Shown here one piece after another: positions 1-5,579 of a stretch of DNA of 9,746 bases. The stretch lies in contig SVKH01000054.1 of the NCBI GenBank assembly GCA_015068545.1, positions 1 to 9,746 on the forward strand. The letters run 5' to 3'. This DNA comes from Oscillospiraceae bacterium. GTDB taxonomy: Bacteria; Bacillota; Clostridia; UBA1381. How positions within the stretch are numbered: position 1 is the first letter of the stretch; each line of letters opens with the position of its first letter. The position numbers were made by a program, and so were the translations under genes. The notes below the pieces were generated by a model. The model did not search any database and was not told where the DNA came from. It was given only the letters and a program-made list of their open reading frames with translations.

Positions 1-12
1 CTTCCTTATTAT

Positions 13-41
13 ATTATATCATACAATATAAATAAAATAAA
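13..41 (-). promoter_or_regulatory. Possible extended -10 promoter reading off the left edge
   Basis: On the minus strand, just after the murA stop, there is a TG-A-TATAAT extended -10 (hexamer at 18-13). A poor -35 match (TTTATT at 41-36) lies 17 bases upstream, and AAGGAAG follows at the window edge. It could drive a gene to the left that lies outside the window. The region is almost pure A/T, so chance matches are likely. No terminator hairpin is visible after murA, so murA may be co-transcribed with whatever lies to the left. Confidence 0.3.
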
Positions 42-44
42 GAC

Positions 45-1292
45 CTAATCCATAAAAATGTCTGCACCCAGCGCAGATAATTTATCACAAAGATTTTCAT
101 ATCCACGCAATATATGATGTCCTCCGCTTATTCTGGTTTCGCCTTTTGCTGAAAGACCTGCTAACACAAGAGCAGCTCCTCCACGCAGGTCAAAAGCGGT
201 AACGTCTGCACCTGTAAGCTTACGGCCGCCTTCTATAACTGAACTTCTGCCGTCTATTCTGATATTTGCTCCCATTCTATTAAGTTCACCTATATGGAGA
301 AATCGATTTTCAAATACAGTTTCAACTATAATTCCAGTACCCTTTGTTTCGCACATCAGTGATGAGAATTGTGCCTGCATATCTGTGGGAAAACCGGGAA
401 AGGGAAGAGTCTTTATACTCGAAGATGTCATAGTCTTTGTTGCATCAATAAATATACTGTTGTCATTTTCTTTAATTTCCGCTCCCATTTCGGATAGTTT
501 GGCAGAAACAGGCTTTAAGTGATGAGGATTCACATTTAAAATCTCACCCTTACCCGAAGTAATTGCAAAAGCAATCATAAACGTTCCGGCTTCGATTCTA
601 TCAGATATTATTGAATAACTACATGGTGTAAGACTATCTGTTCCATAAATTCTTACAGTATCGCTACCTGCGCCATCTATTTTTGCGCCTTGCTTAATTA
701 AAAATTCAGCCAAATCACAAACTTCAGGTTCTGCCGCAGCATTTTGTATCACGGTTTCACCTTCAGCCAAACTAGCAGCCATTATCAAGTTTTCTGTTGC
801 GCCGACACTGGGAAAATCGAGATATATATTATTTCCAACTAGTTTTTTGCATGATAAGTCAACATATCCATGCCCCTTTTTTATGTCTGCACCTAAAGCA
901 GAAAAACCCTTTAAATGCAAATCAATTGGACGTAGTCCTATTGGGCATCCGCCTGGCATAGATATTCTTGCTTTTCCCATTCTGGCGAGAAGCGGCGCTG
1001 CAAGAAGAAAAGAACCGCGAAATTTACTCATAGATTCATAAGGAGTAATGTGTCTTTTGCATTCTGTAAAATCTATATATACTGCGTTATTATCTCTTTG
1101 ACATTTTCCCCCAAGCTCGGATAACACATATAACATATTTTCCGTATCAGATAAACATGGAATATTATACAATGTTGTTTTTCCTTTTGTAAGAATTGTT
1201 GCCGCTAAAATGGGAAGAGCTGCATTTTTTGAACCCGAACAGCTGACTTTGCCGGTAAGGTGTGGTGATTTATTAACATATATTTTTGACAT
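45..1292 (-). CDS. murA: UDP-N-acetylglucosamine 1-carboxyvinyltransferase (MurA)
   Basis: This enzyme transfers enolpyruvate from PEP to UDP-GlcNAc in the cytoplasm, the first committed step of peptidoglycan synthesis and the target of fosfomycin. The 415-residue protein has the usual family length and is complete. The N-terminal SGSKNAALPILAA carries the substrate-binding Lys22-Asn23 pair. The catalytic loop PGGCPIGLRP (113-122) keeps the catalytic cysteine at Cys116, so the fosfomycin-sensitive Cys form is present rather than the Asp variant. FPTDMQAQF holds the conserved Asp304; DLRGGAALVLAG (Arg370) and HILRGYE (Arg396) match the arginines that contact PEP. The start is fixed because an in-frame TGA lies eight codons upstream with no alternative start between. 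Firmicutes often have two MurA paralogues, and I cannot tell which this is. It is divergent from rpmG. Its ribosome-binding site is unusually far away and is described separately. Confidence 0.96.
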   Translation of the reverse strand: MSKIYVNKSPHLTGKVSCSGSKNAALPILAATILTKGKTTLYNIPCLSDTENMLYVLSELGGKCQRDNNAVYIDFTECKRHITPYESMSKFRGSFLLAAPLLARMGKARISMPGGCPIGLRPIDLHLKGFSALGADIKKGHGYVDLSCKKLVGNNIYLDFPSVGATENLIMAASLAEGETVIQNAAAEPEVCDLAEFLIKQGAKIDGAGSDTVRIYGTDSLTPCSYSIISDRIEAGTFMIAFAITSGKGEILNVNPHHLKPVSAKLSEMGAEIKENDNSIFIDATKTMTSSSIKTLPFPGFPTDMQAQFSSLMCETKGTGIIVETVFENRFLHIGELNRMGANIRIDGRSSVIEGGRKLTGADVTAFDLRGGAALVLAGLSAKGETRISGGHHILRGYENLCDKLSALGADIFMD

Positions 1293-1302
1293 TTTTTTAT
1301 AT

Positions 1303-1328
1303 AAGTGAAAATTTCACTTGCTCCTTTT
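1303..1328 (-). promoter_or_regulatory. Distant murA ribosome-binding site with palindrome before the start
   Basis: On the minus strand the only good Shine-Dalgarno sequence, AAAAGGAG (1328-1321), ends 28 bases before the murA ATG. Between them is a near-perfect palindrome (1319-1303; arms AAGTGAAA and TTTCACTT around one central base), then ATATAAAAAA. If the RNA palindrome folds, the effective spacing drops to about 11 bases, within the normal range. The same palindrome could instead be a protein-binding operator. The sequence is certain; the role is inference. Confidence 0.5.
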
Positions 1329-1397
1329 AACTTTTTATGTTATTATGTTCATATTGAAAGTGTTTTAAAATTAAATAAAATAATTAACAAAAAATGC

Positions 1398-1426
1398 TTG
1401 ACTTTTTTATTAGTGTGTGTTACAAT
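1398..1426 (+). promoter_or_regulatory. rpmG-secE-nusG promoter
   Basis: TTGACT (1398-1403) and TACAAT (1421-1426) are separated by 17 bases, and a TG one base upstream of the -10 (TGT-TACAAT) makes it an extended -10. Transcription should start near 1432-1434, giving a leader of about 90 bases before rpmG. This is a strong housekeeping-sigma type promoter and no other convincing one lies between it and rpmG. Confidence 0.8.
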
Positions 1427-1432
1427 GACGTA

Positions 1433-1511
1433 GACAAGAAGTAGGTTCTTTTTTTTTGCTTGCAAAATTTTCTAGAATACTACTTACTGATAAAATTATT
1501 TAACACAAAAC
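1433..1511 (+). promoter_or_regulatory. Structured 5' leader of rpmG
   Basis: Between the predicted transcription start and the ribosome-binding site, AAGTAG (1439-1444) can pair with CTACTT (1480-1485). This continues after a small internal loop into TTCT (1446-1449) with AGAA (1474-1477), and inside into TTTTG (1454-1458) with CAAAA (1463-1467). A run of nine T (1449-1457) lies in the left arm. I do not recognise this as a known leader family. It may be only an AT-rich hairpin. Confidence 0.35.
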
Positions 1512-1523
1512 GGAGGTGTTATC

Positions 1524-1673
1524 ATGAGAGTAAAAATCACATTAGCATGTTCTGAATGTAAGCAAAGAAATTACAACACAATGAAGAACAAGAAGAATGA
1601 TCCTGACAGACTGGAAATGAACAAGTACTGTAAGTTCTGCAGAAAGCACACACTTCACAAAGAAACAAAGTAA
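1524..1673 (+). CDS. rpmG: 50S ribosomal protein L33
   Basis: This is a 49-residue protein of the large ribosomal subunit. It has the usual L33 length, begins MRVKITLACSECKQRNY and ends HTLHKETK. Four cysteines in two CxxC pairs (Cys9/Cys12 and Cys36/Cys39) form the zinc ribbon of the zinc-binding form; zinc-free L33 paralogues lack these. Many Firmicutes carry both forms, switched by zinc supply, but nothing here (no Zur-like site recognised) shows such control. GGAGGT (1512-1517) lies 7 bases before the ATG. It is the first gene after the promoter at 1398-1426 and is 17 bases from secE, the usual rpmG-secE-nusG order. Confidence 0.95.
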   Translation: MRVKITLACSECKQRNYNTMKNKKNDPDRLEMNKYCKFCRKHTLHKETK

Positions 1674-1690
1674 GATAAGGAGATAAAGTT

Positions 1691-1888
1691 ATGGCTGAAA
1701 ATAAAAGCACTAAGGCGATGAAGTTTTTCAGAGAAACGAAAGCAGAGCTTAAAAAGGTTTCTTGGCCTTCAAAGTCTCAGCTTATCAACAATACTGTTGT
1801 TATATTGGTGTTTATCGTTATAGCAACTCTCGTTTTATCACTGCTTGATGTCGGATTCCAAAAATTACTATCATTTGTTATTAAATAA
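1691..1888 (+). CDS. secE: Preprotein translocase subunit SecE
   Basis: SecE clamps the SecY channel in the cytoplasmic membrane and is essential for Sec-dependent protein export. The 65-residue protein is the short one-span form typical of Gram-positive bacteria. An amphipathic cytoplasmic segment with the family motif FFRETKAELKKVSWPSKSQL (about residues 12-31) is followed by one hydrophobic membrane helix (about 35-55) and a short tail. AAGGAG (1677-1682) lies 8 bases before the start. It sits 17 bases after rpmG and 23 bases before nusG, so all three are probably one transcript. Confidence 0.95.
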   Translation: MAENKSTKAMKFFRETKAELKKVSWPSKSQLINNTVVILVFIVIATLVLSLLDVGFQKLLSFVIK

Positions 1889-1911
1889 CATTTAGTTAAG
1901 AGGAGATTTTT

Positions 1912-2439
1912 ATGGCAGAAGAAGCAAAGTGGTATGTGGCTCACACATACTCCGGGTATGAAAATAAGGTAAAAGCGAATATTGAGAAATCAGTTGAAAA
2001 TCGCGGTATCAGTAACCTTATTCAGGCTGTCGAAGTTCCTATGGAAGATGTTATAGAGGAAAAGAACGGCGAACAAAAGGTTGTAAAACGTAAGATTTTC
2101 CCTGGATATGTCGTTGTTAAAATGATAATGAACGACGAGAGCTGGTATGTAGTTCGCAATACCCGTGGTGTTACCGGCTTTGTCGGACCTGGTTCTAAGC
2201 CTGTGCCTCTATCTGACGATGAAGTAGAGAAGATGGGCGTTGAGCAGGTGCGCATGGCAGACATGGGCATTGAAATCGGTGATGCCGTTAATGTTAAATC
2301 CGGACCTTTGGAAGGTTTCTCCGGTAAAGTCGAAAGTGTCGACAATGAAAGCAGAAGAATTTCTGTTAAAGTTTCTATGTTTGGCAGAGAGTCAACTATT
2401 GAGGTTGAGTTCGGTCAGATAGAAAAAGTTTTAGACTAA
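1912..2439 (+). CDS. nusG: Transcription termination/antitermination factor NusG
   Basis: NusG binds RNA polymerase through its N-terminal NGN domain and affects pausing, termination and transcription-translation coupling. The 175 residues match the usual bacterial length. The NGN domain covers about 1-115, with WYVAHTYSGYE near the start, FPGYVVVKM (about 63-71) and TRGVTGFVG. The C-terminal KOW domain covers about 120-175, with VKSGPLEGFSGKV. The ATG is preceded by AGGAG (1901-1905), 6 bases away. No insertion between the domains is visible, unlike the NusG of some other phyla. It stands directly upstream of the rplK leader, as in most bacteria. Confidence 0.97.
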   Translation: MAEEAKWYVAHTYSGYENKVKANIEKSVENRGISNLIQAVEVPMEDVIEEKNGEQKVVKRKIFPGYVVVKMIMNDESWYVVRNTRGVTGFVGPGSKPVPLSDDEVEKMGVEQVRMADMGIEIGDAVNVKSGPLEGFSGKVESVDNESRRISVKVSMFGRESTIEVEFGQIEKVLD

Positions 2440-2446
2440 GTTTTTT

Positions 2447-2464
2447 AAAACGGTATTCCGTTTT
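2447..2464 (+). terminator. Weak hairpin after nusG, possible partial terminator or processing site
   Basis: AAAACGG (2447-2453) pairs with CCGTTTT (2458-2464) around a TATT loop, starting 7 bases after the nusG stop. The stem has only three G/C pairs. The T run is inside the stem and there is no clean T tract after it, so it is at most a weak terminator. It could instead be an mRNA processing or stability element between nusG and rplK. Confidence 0.3.
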
Positions 2465-2488
2465 AGAAATATATCCCTCTGGTGTACA

Positions 2489-2517
2489 GTGGGAGGGCTT
2501 ATGCCCGTATTTACCAC
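2489..2517 (+). promoter_or_regulatory. L1-binding mRNA site (rRNA mimic) upstream of rplK
   Basis: The segment begins GTGGGAGGG and ends TTTACCAC. GTGG (2489-2492) pairs with CCAC (2514-2517). After an asymmetric internal loop, GGGC (2495-2498) pairs with GCCC (2503-2506) around TTAT. From memory, the L1-binding region of 23S rRNA has the same pattern, GUGGGAGGC opposite AAAUACCAC, and L1 represses its own operon by binding such mimics. The site lies 41 bases before rplK. Another hairpin, TGGGA/TCCCA (2520-2537), follows immediately. Confidence 0.7.
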
Positions 2518-2544
2518 AATGGGACGTTTTGATCCCAAATTTAT

Positions 2545-2550
2545 AGGAGG
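2545..2550 (+). promoter_or_regulatory. rplK ribosome-binding site that decides the start
   Basis: AGGAGG at 2545-2550 lies 8 bases before the ATG at 2559. An in-frame GTG at 2550 would overlap this Shine-Dalgarno sequence and add three residues (MAI) that L11 proteins lack. The ATG at 2559, giving MAQKIAGYIK, is therefore preferred. Confidence 0.9.
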
Positions 2551-2558
2551 TGGCCATT

Positions 2559-2984
2559 ATGGCACAAAAAATAGCAGGTTATATTAAACTTCAAATTCCG
2601 GCTGGCAAGGCTAGTCCTGCACCACCGGTAGGTCCGGCACTCGGACAACACGGCGTAAACATTATGCAGTTTACAAAGGAATTTAACGAAAAGACAGCGA
2701 AGGATGCAGGTCTTATCATTCCTGTAGTTATTACAGTATATGCAGACCGTTCATTCTCCTTCGTTACTAAGACTCCACCGGCTGCAGTTCTTCTTAAGAA
2801 GGCTTGTAAAATTGAAAGCGGTTCAGGTGTTCCTAACAAGACAAAGGTAGCTACTGTTTCTAAAGCTGACCTTCAGGCAATTGCTGAGCAGAAAATGCCT
2901 GACCTAAATGCTGCTTCTTTGGAAGCTGCTATGAGCATGATTGCAGGTACTGCAAGAAGTATGGGTATAGTAGTCGGAGATTAA
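2559..2984 (+). CDS. rplK: 50S ribosomal protein L11
   Basis: L11 binds the GTPase-associated centre of 23S rRNA, takes part in factor-dependent GTP hydrolysis and is needed for RelA activation by uncharged tRNA. The start at 2559 gives 141 residues, the standard length. The N-terminal domain has the proline-rich segment PAPPVGPALGQHGVNIMQF (20-38), which is also the region where thiostrepton contacts the L11-rRNA complex. The C-terminal RNA-binding domain runs from about 75 to the end and includes TKTPPAAVLLKKA, SGVPNKTKV and the terminal ARSMGIVV. It is followed after 73 bases by rplA, with a second L1 site in the gap. Confidence 0.97.
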   Translation: MAQKIAGYIKLQIPAGKASPAPPVGPALGQHGVNIMQFTKEFNEKTAKDAGLIIPVVITVYADRSFSFVTKTPPAAVLLKKACKIESGSGVPNKTKVATVSKADLQAIAEQKMPDLNAASLEAAMSMIAGTARSMGIVVGD

Positions 2985-3009
2985 TTACTAATTATAAGCA
3001 ATTAATGAA

Positions 3010-3040
3010 GTGGGAGAGGCAAAAGACCTTGTTTGACCAC
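3010..3040 (+). promoter_or_regulatory. Second L1-binding mRNA site, upstream of rplA
   Basis: GTGG (3010-3013) pairs with CCAC (3037-3040), with the conserved GGGAG on the 5' side and CCTTGTTTGA on the 3' side. Inside, AGG (3017-3019) can pair with CCT (3027-3029). The 3' side resembles the ACCUUGAAAUACCAC that I recall from the 23S rRNA L1 site even more closely than the copy upstream of rplK. It ends 4 bases before the GGAGG of the rplA ribosome-binding site, so L1 bound here could block rplA translation directly. Confidence 0.7.
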
Positions 3041-3057
3041 GTAAGGAGGATAATTAT

Positions 3058-3750
3058 ATGTTTAGAGGAAAAAAGTATCAAGAAAGCGTAAAGCTTATTG
3101 ATAAGACAAAACTTTATGATGTTGATGAAGCATTAGAAGTTGCTGTAAAAACTGCAAAGGCTAAGTTTGACGAAACAGTCGAACTTCACGCAAAGCTTGG
3201 TGTAGATTCAAGACACGCTGACCAACAGGTAAGAGGAGCTATCGTTTTACCTCACGGTACAGGTAAAGTTGCTAAGGTTTTGGTTTTTGCTAAAGGACCA
3301 AAGGCTGACGAAGCACAAGCTGCAGGCGCTGACTATGTTGGCGAAATGGATCTTTGCACAAAGATTCAAAGCGAAAACTGGTTTGATTTTGACGTTGTAG
3401 TTGCAACTCCTGATATGATGGGTGTTGTTGGTCGTCTAGGTAAGGTACTTGGTCCTAAGGGATTGATGCCATCACCGAAGGCAGGCACAGTTACTATGGA
3501 CGTAGCTAAGGCTGTTTCAGAAATCAAGGCAGGTAAGATTGAGTATAGACTTGATAAGACAAACATTATTCACTGCCCAATCGGTAAGGTTTCTTTTGGT
3601 AAGGAAAAGCTTAGTGATAACTTTGAGGCACTTATGGGTGCTATCATCAAGGCTAAGCCATCTGCTGCAAAGGGACAATACCTAAGAAGCGTTGTTGTTT
3701 CAACAACAATGGGCCCTGGAATCAAGGTTAATGCATCTAAGCTAGGCTAA
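3058..3750 (+). CDS. rplA: 50S ribosomal protein L1
   Basis: L1 forms the mobile L1 stalk near the E site and helps release deacylated tRNA. It is also the translational repressor of the rplK-rplA operon. The protein is 230 residues, the normal length, and contains the family signature around ATPDMMGVVGRLGKVLGPKG followed by LMPSPKAGTVT (about 116-146). The ATG is preceded by AAGGAGG (3043-3049) at 8 bases. It is the last gene of this transcript: a strong terminator follows 12 bases after the stop. Codon choice is strongly biased, as expected of a highly expressed ribosomal gene. Confidence 0.97.
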   Translation: MFRGKKYQESVKLIDKTKLYDVDEALEVAVKTAKAKFDETVELHAKLGVDSRHADQQVRGAIVLPHGTGKVAKVLVFAKGPKADEAQAAGADYVGEMDLCTKIQSENWFDFDVVVATPDMMGVVGRLGKVLGPKGLMPSPKAGTVTMDVAKAVSEIKAGKIEYRLDKTNIIHCPIGKVSFGKEKLSDNFEALMGAIIKAKPSAAKGQYLRSVVVSTTMGPGIKVNASKLG

Positions 3751-3762
3751 TAAATCATGTTG

Positions 3763-3797
3763 TTTTTCCGGAAGTATATTTCTTCCGGAAAAATTTT
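3763..3797 (+). terminator. Intrinsic terminator after rplA
   Basis: TTTTTCCGGAAG (3763-3774) and CTTCCGGAAAAA (3782-3793) form a perfect 12-bp stem with a 7-base loop, followed by TTTT. It closes the rplK-rplA transcript 12 bases after the rplA stop and separates it from the rplJ promoter. Confidence 0.8.
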
Positions 3798-3808
3798 GAA
3801 AATTATTA

Positions 3809-3837
3809 TTGACAAATTATGATTTCTGTGCTATACT
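3809..3837 (+). promoter_or_regulatory. rplJ-rplL promoter
   Basis: A perfect -35 TTGACA (3809-3814) and TATACT -10 (3832-3837) with 17-base spacing predict a start near 3843-3845. It lies just after the rplA terminator and about 140 bases before rplJ, giving a leader that contains the L10 control element. Confidence 0.9.
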
Positions 3838-3844
3838 TATATAG

Positions 3845-3934
3845 TCGGAAATAAATCCGTAGACAGCAAGCACAAAGGTAAGCCTTGCCGAGGGTGTTAT
3901 TTAGTTATGATACTAATGGCTCTTTTCGTCTACG
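3845..3934 (+). ncRNA. L10 leader (ribosomal protein L10 autoregulatory RNA)
   Basis: The leader has the features of the L10 leader family: a closing helix CGTAGAC (3858-3864) with GTCTACG (3928-3934), an inner stem GCAAG (3866-3870) with CTTGC (3884-3888), and the conserved segment CTTGCCGAGG after it. It lies between a strong promoter and rplJ, the expected place. In bacteria the L10(L12)4 complex binds this RNA and lowers expression of rplJ-rplL. In Bacillus subtilis this is reported to work by transcription attenuation. The 5' boundary is set only by the predicted transcription start. Confidence 0.85.
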
Positions 3935-3954
3935 AAAAAGAGCCTTTCTTTATT
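3918..3954 (+). terminator. Attenuator terminator in the rplJ leader
   Basis: GGCTCTTTTCGT (3918-3929) pairs with ACGAAAAAGAGCC (3932-3944), with one A bulged, followed by TTTCTTTATT. The upper stem and loop share bases 3928-3934 with the closing helix of the L10 leader, so the two folds exclude each other. An alternative small hairpin, CCTTTC (3943-3948) with GAAAGG (3955-3960), overlaps its 3' base. The conditional role is inferred from this overlap and from the known B. subtilis case. Confidence 0.75.
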
Positions 3955-3986
3955 GAAAGGCATAAAATCTTATAGGAGGTGACATT

Positions 3987-4637
3987 ATGCCAAACGAAAA
4001 AGTTTTAGAAGCGAAAAAGCAACAGGTTGCTGAGCTTGTAGAAGCTTTAAACGGTGCTACAACAGGTGTACTTGTTGACTACCGTGGTCTTAACGTTGAA
4101 GAAGACACAAAGCTTAGAAACGATCTTAGAGCAGCCGGTGTTAAATATTTCGTTGTTAAAAACACATTGCTTCGTTTAGCAGCAAACCAGGTTGGTCTTG
4201 AAGAACTTGACAGTATACTTCATGGCCCAACAGCATTGGCAATTTCAGAGGATCCTATAGCTCCTGCTAAAATCCTATTTGACTTTGCTAAGGGAAACGA
4301 AAAGGTTGAAATCAAAACAGGTTTCATGGATGGTAAGATTATGTCTATGGACGAGCTTACAGCTCTTGCTAAGACTCCTTCAAAGGAAACTCTTATTGCA
4401 TCAATCATGGGCAGCTTGAATGCTCCTGTTTCAAACCTTGTAAGATTGCTTGATACAATCGCACAAGGTGGCGAAGAAATCGCAGACCTTATCGCAAAAA
4501 AGAACAACGAAGCTGTAGCTGAAGAGGCTAAAGCGGAAGTAGTTGAAGAGGCTCCTGCAGCAGTTGCTGAGGAAGCTAAGGAAGAAGTAGCAGAAGAACC
4601 TGCTCAAACAGAAGAAACACCTGCGGATGCAGAATAA
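3987..4637 (+). CDS. rplJ: 50S ribosomal protein L10 with acidic C-terminal extension
   Basis: L10 is the base of the ribosomal stalk. Its N-terminal domain binds 23S rRNA beside L11 and its C-terminal helix carries the L7/L12 dimers. Residues 1-160 are a normal L10: an N-terminal helix, then GVLVDYRGLNVEED, FVVKNTLLRLA and the closing NAPVSNLVRLLDTIAQ. The typical family length is about 165-180 residues, but this protein has 216. The extra tail (about 175-216) is low-complexity Ala/Glu/Pro/Val with 15 Glu, 1 Asp and 2 Lys, in loose units such as AVAEEAK, EVVEEAP, AVAEEAK and EVAEEPA. AGGAGG (3974-3979) lies 7 bases before the ATG. The tail is in frame and uses codons like the core, so it is not a frameshift artefact. 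Its function is unknown to me. Confidence 0.95.
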   Translation: MPNEKVLEAKKQQVAELVEALNGATTGVLVDYRGLNVEEDTKLRNDLRAAGVKYFVVKNTLLRLAANQVGLEELDSILHGPTALAISEDPIAPAKILFDFAKGNEKVEIKTGFMDGKIMSMDELTALAKTPSKETLIASIMGSLNAPVSNLVRLLDTIAQGGEEIADLIAKKNNEAVAEEAKAEVVEEAPAAVAEEAKEEVAEEPAQTEETPADAE

Positions 4638-4669
4638 TTTAACTTTTATTTAATTAGGAGGATAAAAAA

Positions 4670-5044
4670 ATGGCAGACATTCAGAAGATTTTAGATGATA
4701 TCAAAGAATTGAAATTATTGGAAGTAGCAGAGCTTGTAAAGCTTATGGAAGAAGAGTTTGGTGTATCAGCAGCAGCTCCTGTTATGGTAGCTGGCCCTGT
4801 AGCTGACGGTGGTGCAGCTGGTGGCGCTGAGCAAACAGAATTTGATGTAGTTCTTGCAGATGCAGGTGCTTCAAAGCTTAACGTAATCAAGGTTGTAAGA
4901 GAACTTACAGGTCTTGGTCTAAAGGAAGCTAAGGAACTTGTTGATGGCGCTCCAAAGACAATCAAGGAAGGCGTAAGCAAGGAAGATGCTGAAGCTATGA
5001 AGGCTAAGCTTGAAGAAGCAGGCGCTAAGGTAGAACTTAAATAA
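4670..5044 (+). CDS. rplL: 50S ribosomal protein L7/L12
   Basis: L7/L12 forms the flexible stalk dimers that recruit and stimulate translational GTPases. The protein is 124 residues, the usual length. It has an N-terminal dimerisation and L10-binding segment (about 1-35), an Ala/Gly-rich hinge (about 37-55) and a C-terminal factor-binding domain (about 57-124) with EFDVVLADAGASKLNVIKVV, LTGLGLKEAKELVDGAP and the terminal GAKVELK. AGGAGG (4656-4661) lies 8 bases before the ATG and is among the strongest sites in the window, matching the need for several L12 copies per ribosome. No terminator follows. The next gene starts 2 bases after the stop, and it is yceD, not rpoB. Confidence 0.97.
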   Translation: MADIQKILDDIKELKLLEVAELVKLMEEEFGVSAAAPVMVAGPVADGGAAGGAEQTEFDVVLADAGASKLNVIKVVRELTGLGLKEAKELVDGAPKTIKEGVSKEDAEAMKAKLEEAGAKVELK

Positions 5045-5046
5045 TT

Positions 5047-5565
5047 ATGCTTATAGACCTATCCGACATTATTAAGGATTACGGCGGAAAGCTTATAATA
5101 TCCAAAGATTTTAAAATGGATGACGTTGACTTTATGGGTGAGCAGTTCACCTTTATAGGAGATTGTCATTTGTCAGGATACATTATGAACAATACCAAAT
5201 CCTTGGATTTTTGCGGCACAGTTACCGGAAAGGCAGAGGCACATTGTGCCAGATGTCAAAAACCGGTTATAATTGATGTAGAATTTCCAATTTCCGAAGT
5301 ACTTGTCCGAGAGGATGGAGAGATATCGGAGGATGAGGATGCCGTAGTGTATTCCGGACATGAAATTGAAGTTTCGGATATTATAACTAATAGCTTTCTG
5401 ATGAATGTATCAGGGAAATATCTTTGCAGAGAGGATTGCAAAGGTTTGTGTCCTCATTGCGGAACAGACCTTAATGAAAGCAGTTGTGACTGCGACAAAG
5501 AGTATATTGACCCTCGGTGGGAAAAATTAGCCGAAATTATGAAGAATATGTCTGATACTGAATAG
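5047..5565 (+). CDS. yceD: DUF177/YceD family protein
   Basis: This family is almost always encoded directly before rpmF and is thought to act in large-subunit or 23S rRNA metabolism; its exact role is not settled. The 172 residues contain CARC (67-70) and the family's C-terminal cysteine cluster, C127 and CKGLCPHCGTDLN (131-143), followed by CDC (147-149), which looks like a metal-binding knuckle. DPRWEKLAEI near the end is also typical. The start is 2 bases after the rplL stop and no good Shine-Dalgarno sequence precedes it, so translation probably depends on ribosomes finishing rplL. The rpmF ribosome-binding site overlaps its stop codon. The acidic stretch EDGEISEDEDA (about 89-99) is a variable loop. 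Confidence 0.9.
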   Translation: MLIDLSDIIKDYGGKLIISKDFKMDDVDFMGEQFTFIGDCHLSGYIMNNTKSLDFCGTVTGKAEAHCARCQKPVIIDVEFPISEVLVREDGEISEDEDAVVYSGHEIEVSDIITNSFLMNVSGKYLCREDCKGLCPHCGTDLNESSCDCDKEYIDPRWEKLAEIMKNMSDTE

Positions 5566-5579
5566 GAGGTGCGATTAAG

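Noticed and set aside
847..1041. Plus-strand open frame inside murA
   Set aside because: It is antisense to conserved MurA sequence, including the catalytic loop, and has no ribosome-binding site of its own.
1429..1436. CGTAGACA near the rpmG transcription start, also found in the L10 leader at 3858
   Set aside because: Here there is no partner GTCTACG and none of the L10 leader core, so the 8-base match is probably chance.
1449..1457. Nine-T run in the rpmG leader as a terminator
   Set aside because: No GC-rich stem precedes it. A terminator here would stop an essential operon about 20 bases after its start.
2550..2558. Earlier GTG start for rplK
   Set aside because: It overlaps the AGGAGG ribosome-binding site and adds three residues not found in L11. 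The ATG at 2559 has correct spacing.
4220..4507. Minus-strand open frame opposite rplJ, with similar ones opposite nusG, rplK, rplA, rplL, purC and the transporter genes
   Set aside because: These are shadows of strongly codon-biased genes and show no recognisable product.
4509..4637. Ala/Glu-rich DNA in rplJ as a tandem repeat or frameshift product
   Set aside because: The units are imperfect at DNA level, the frame is continuous with the L10 core, and codon use is unchanged.
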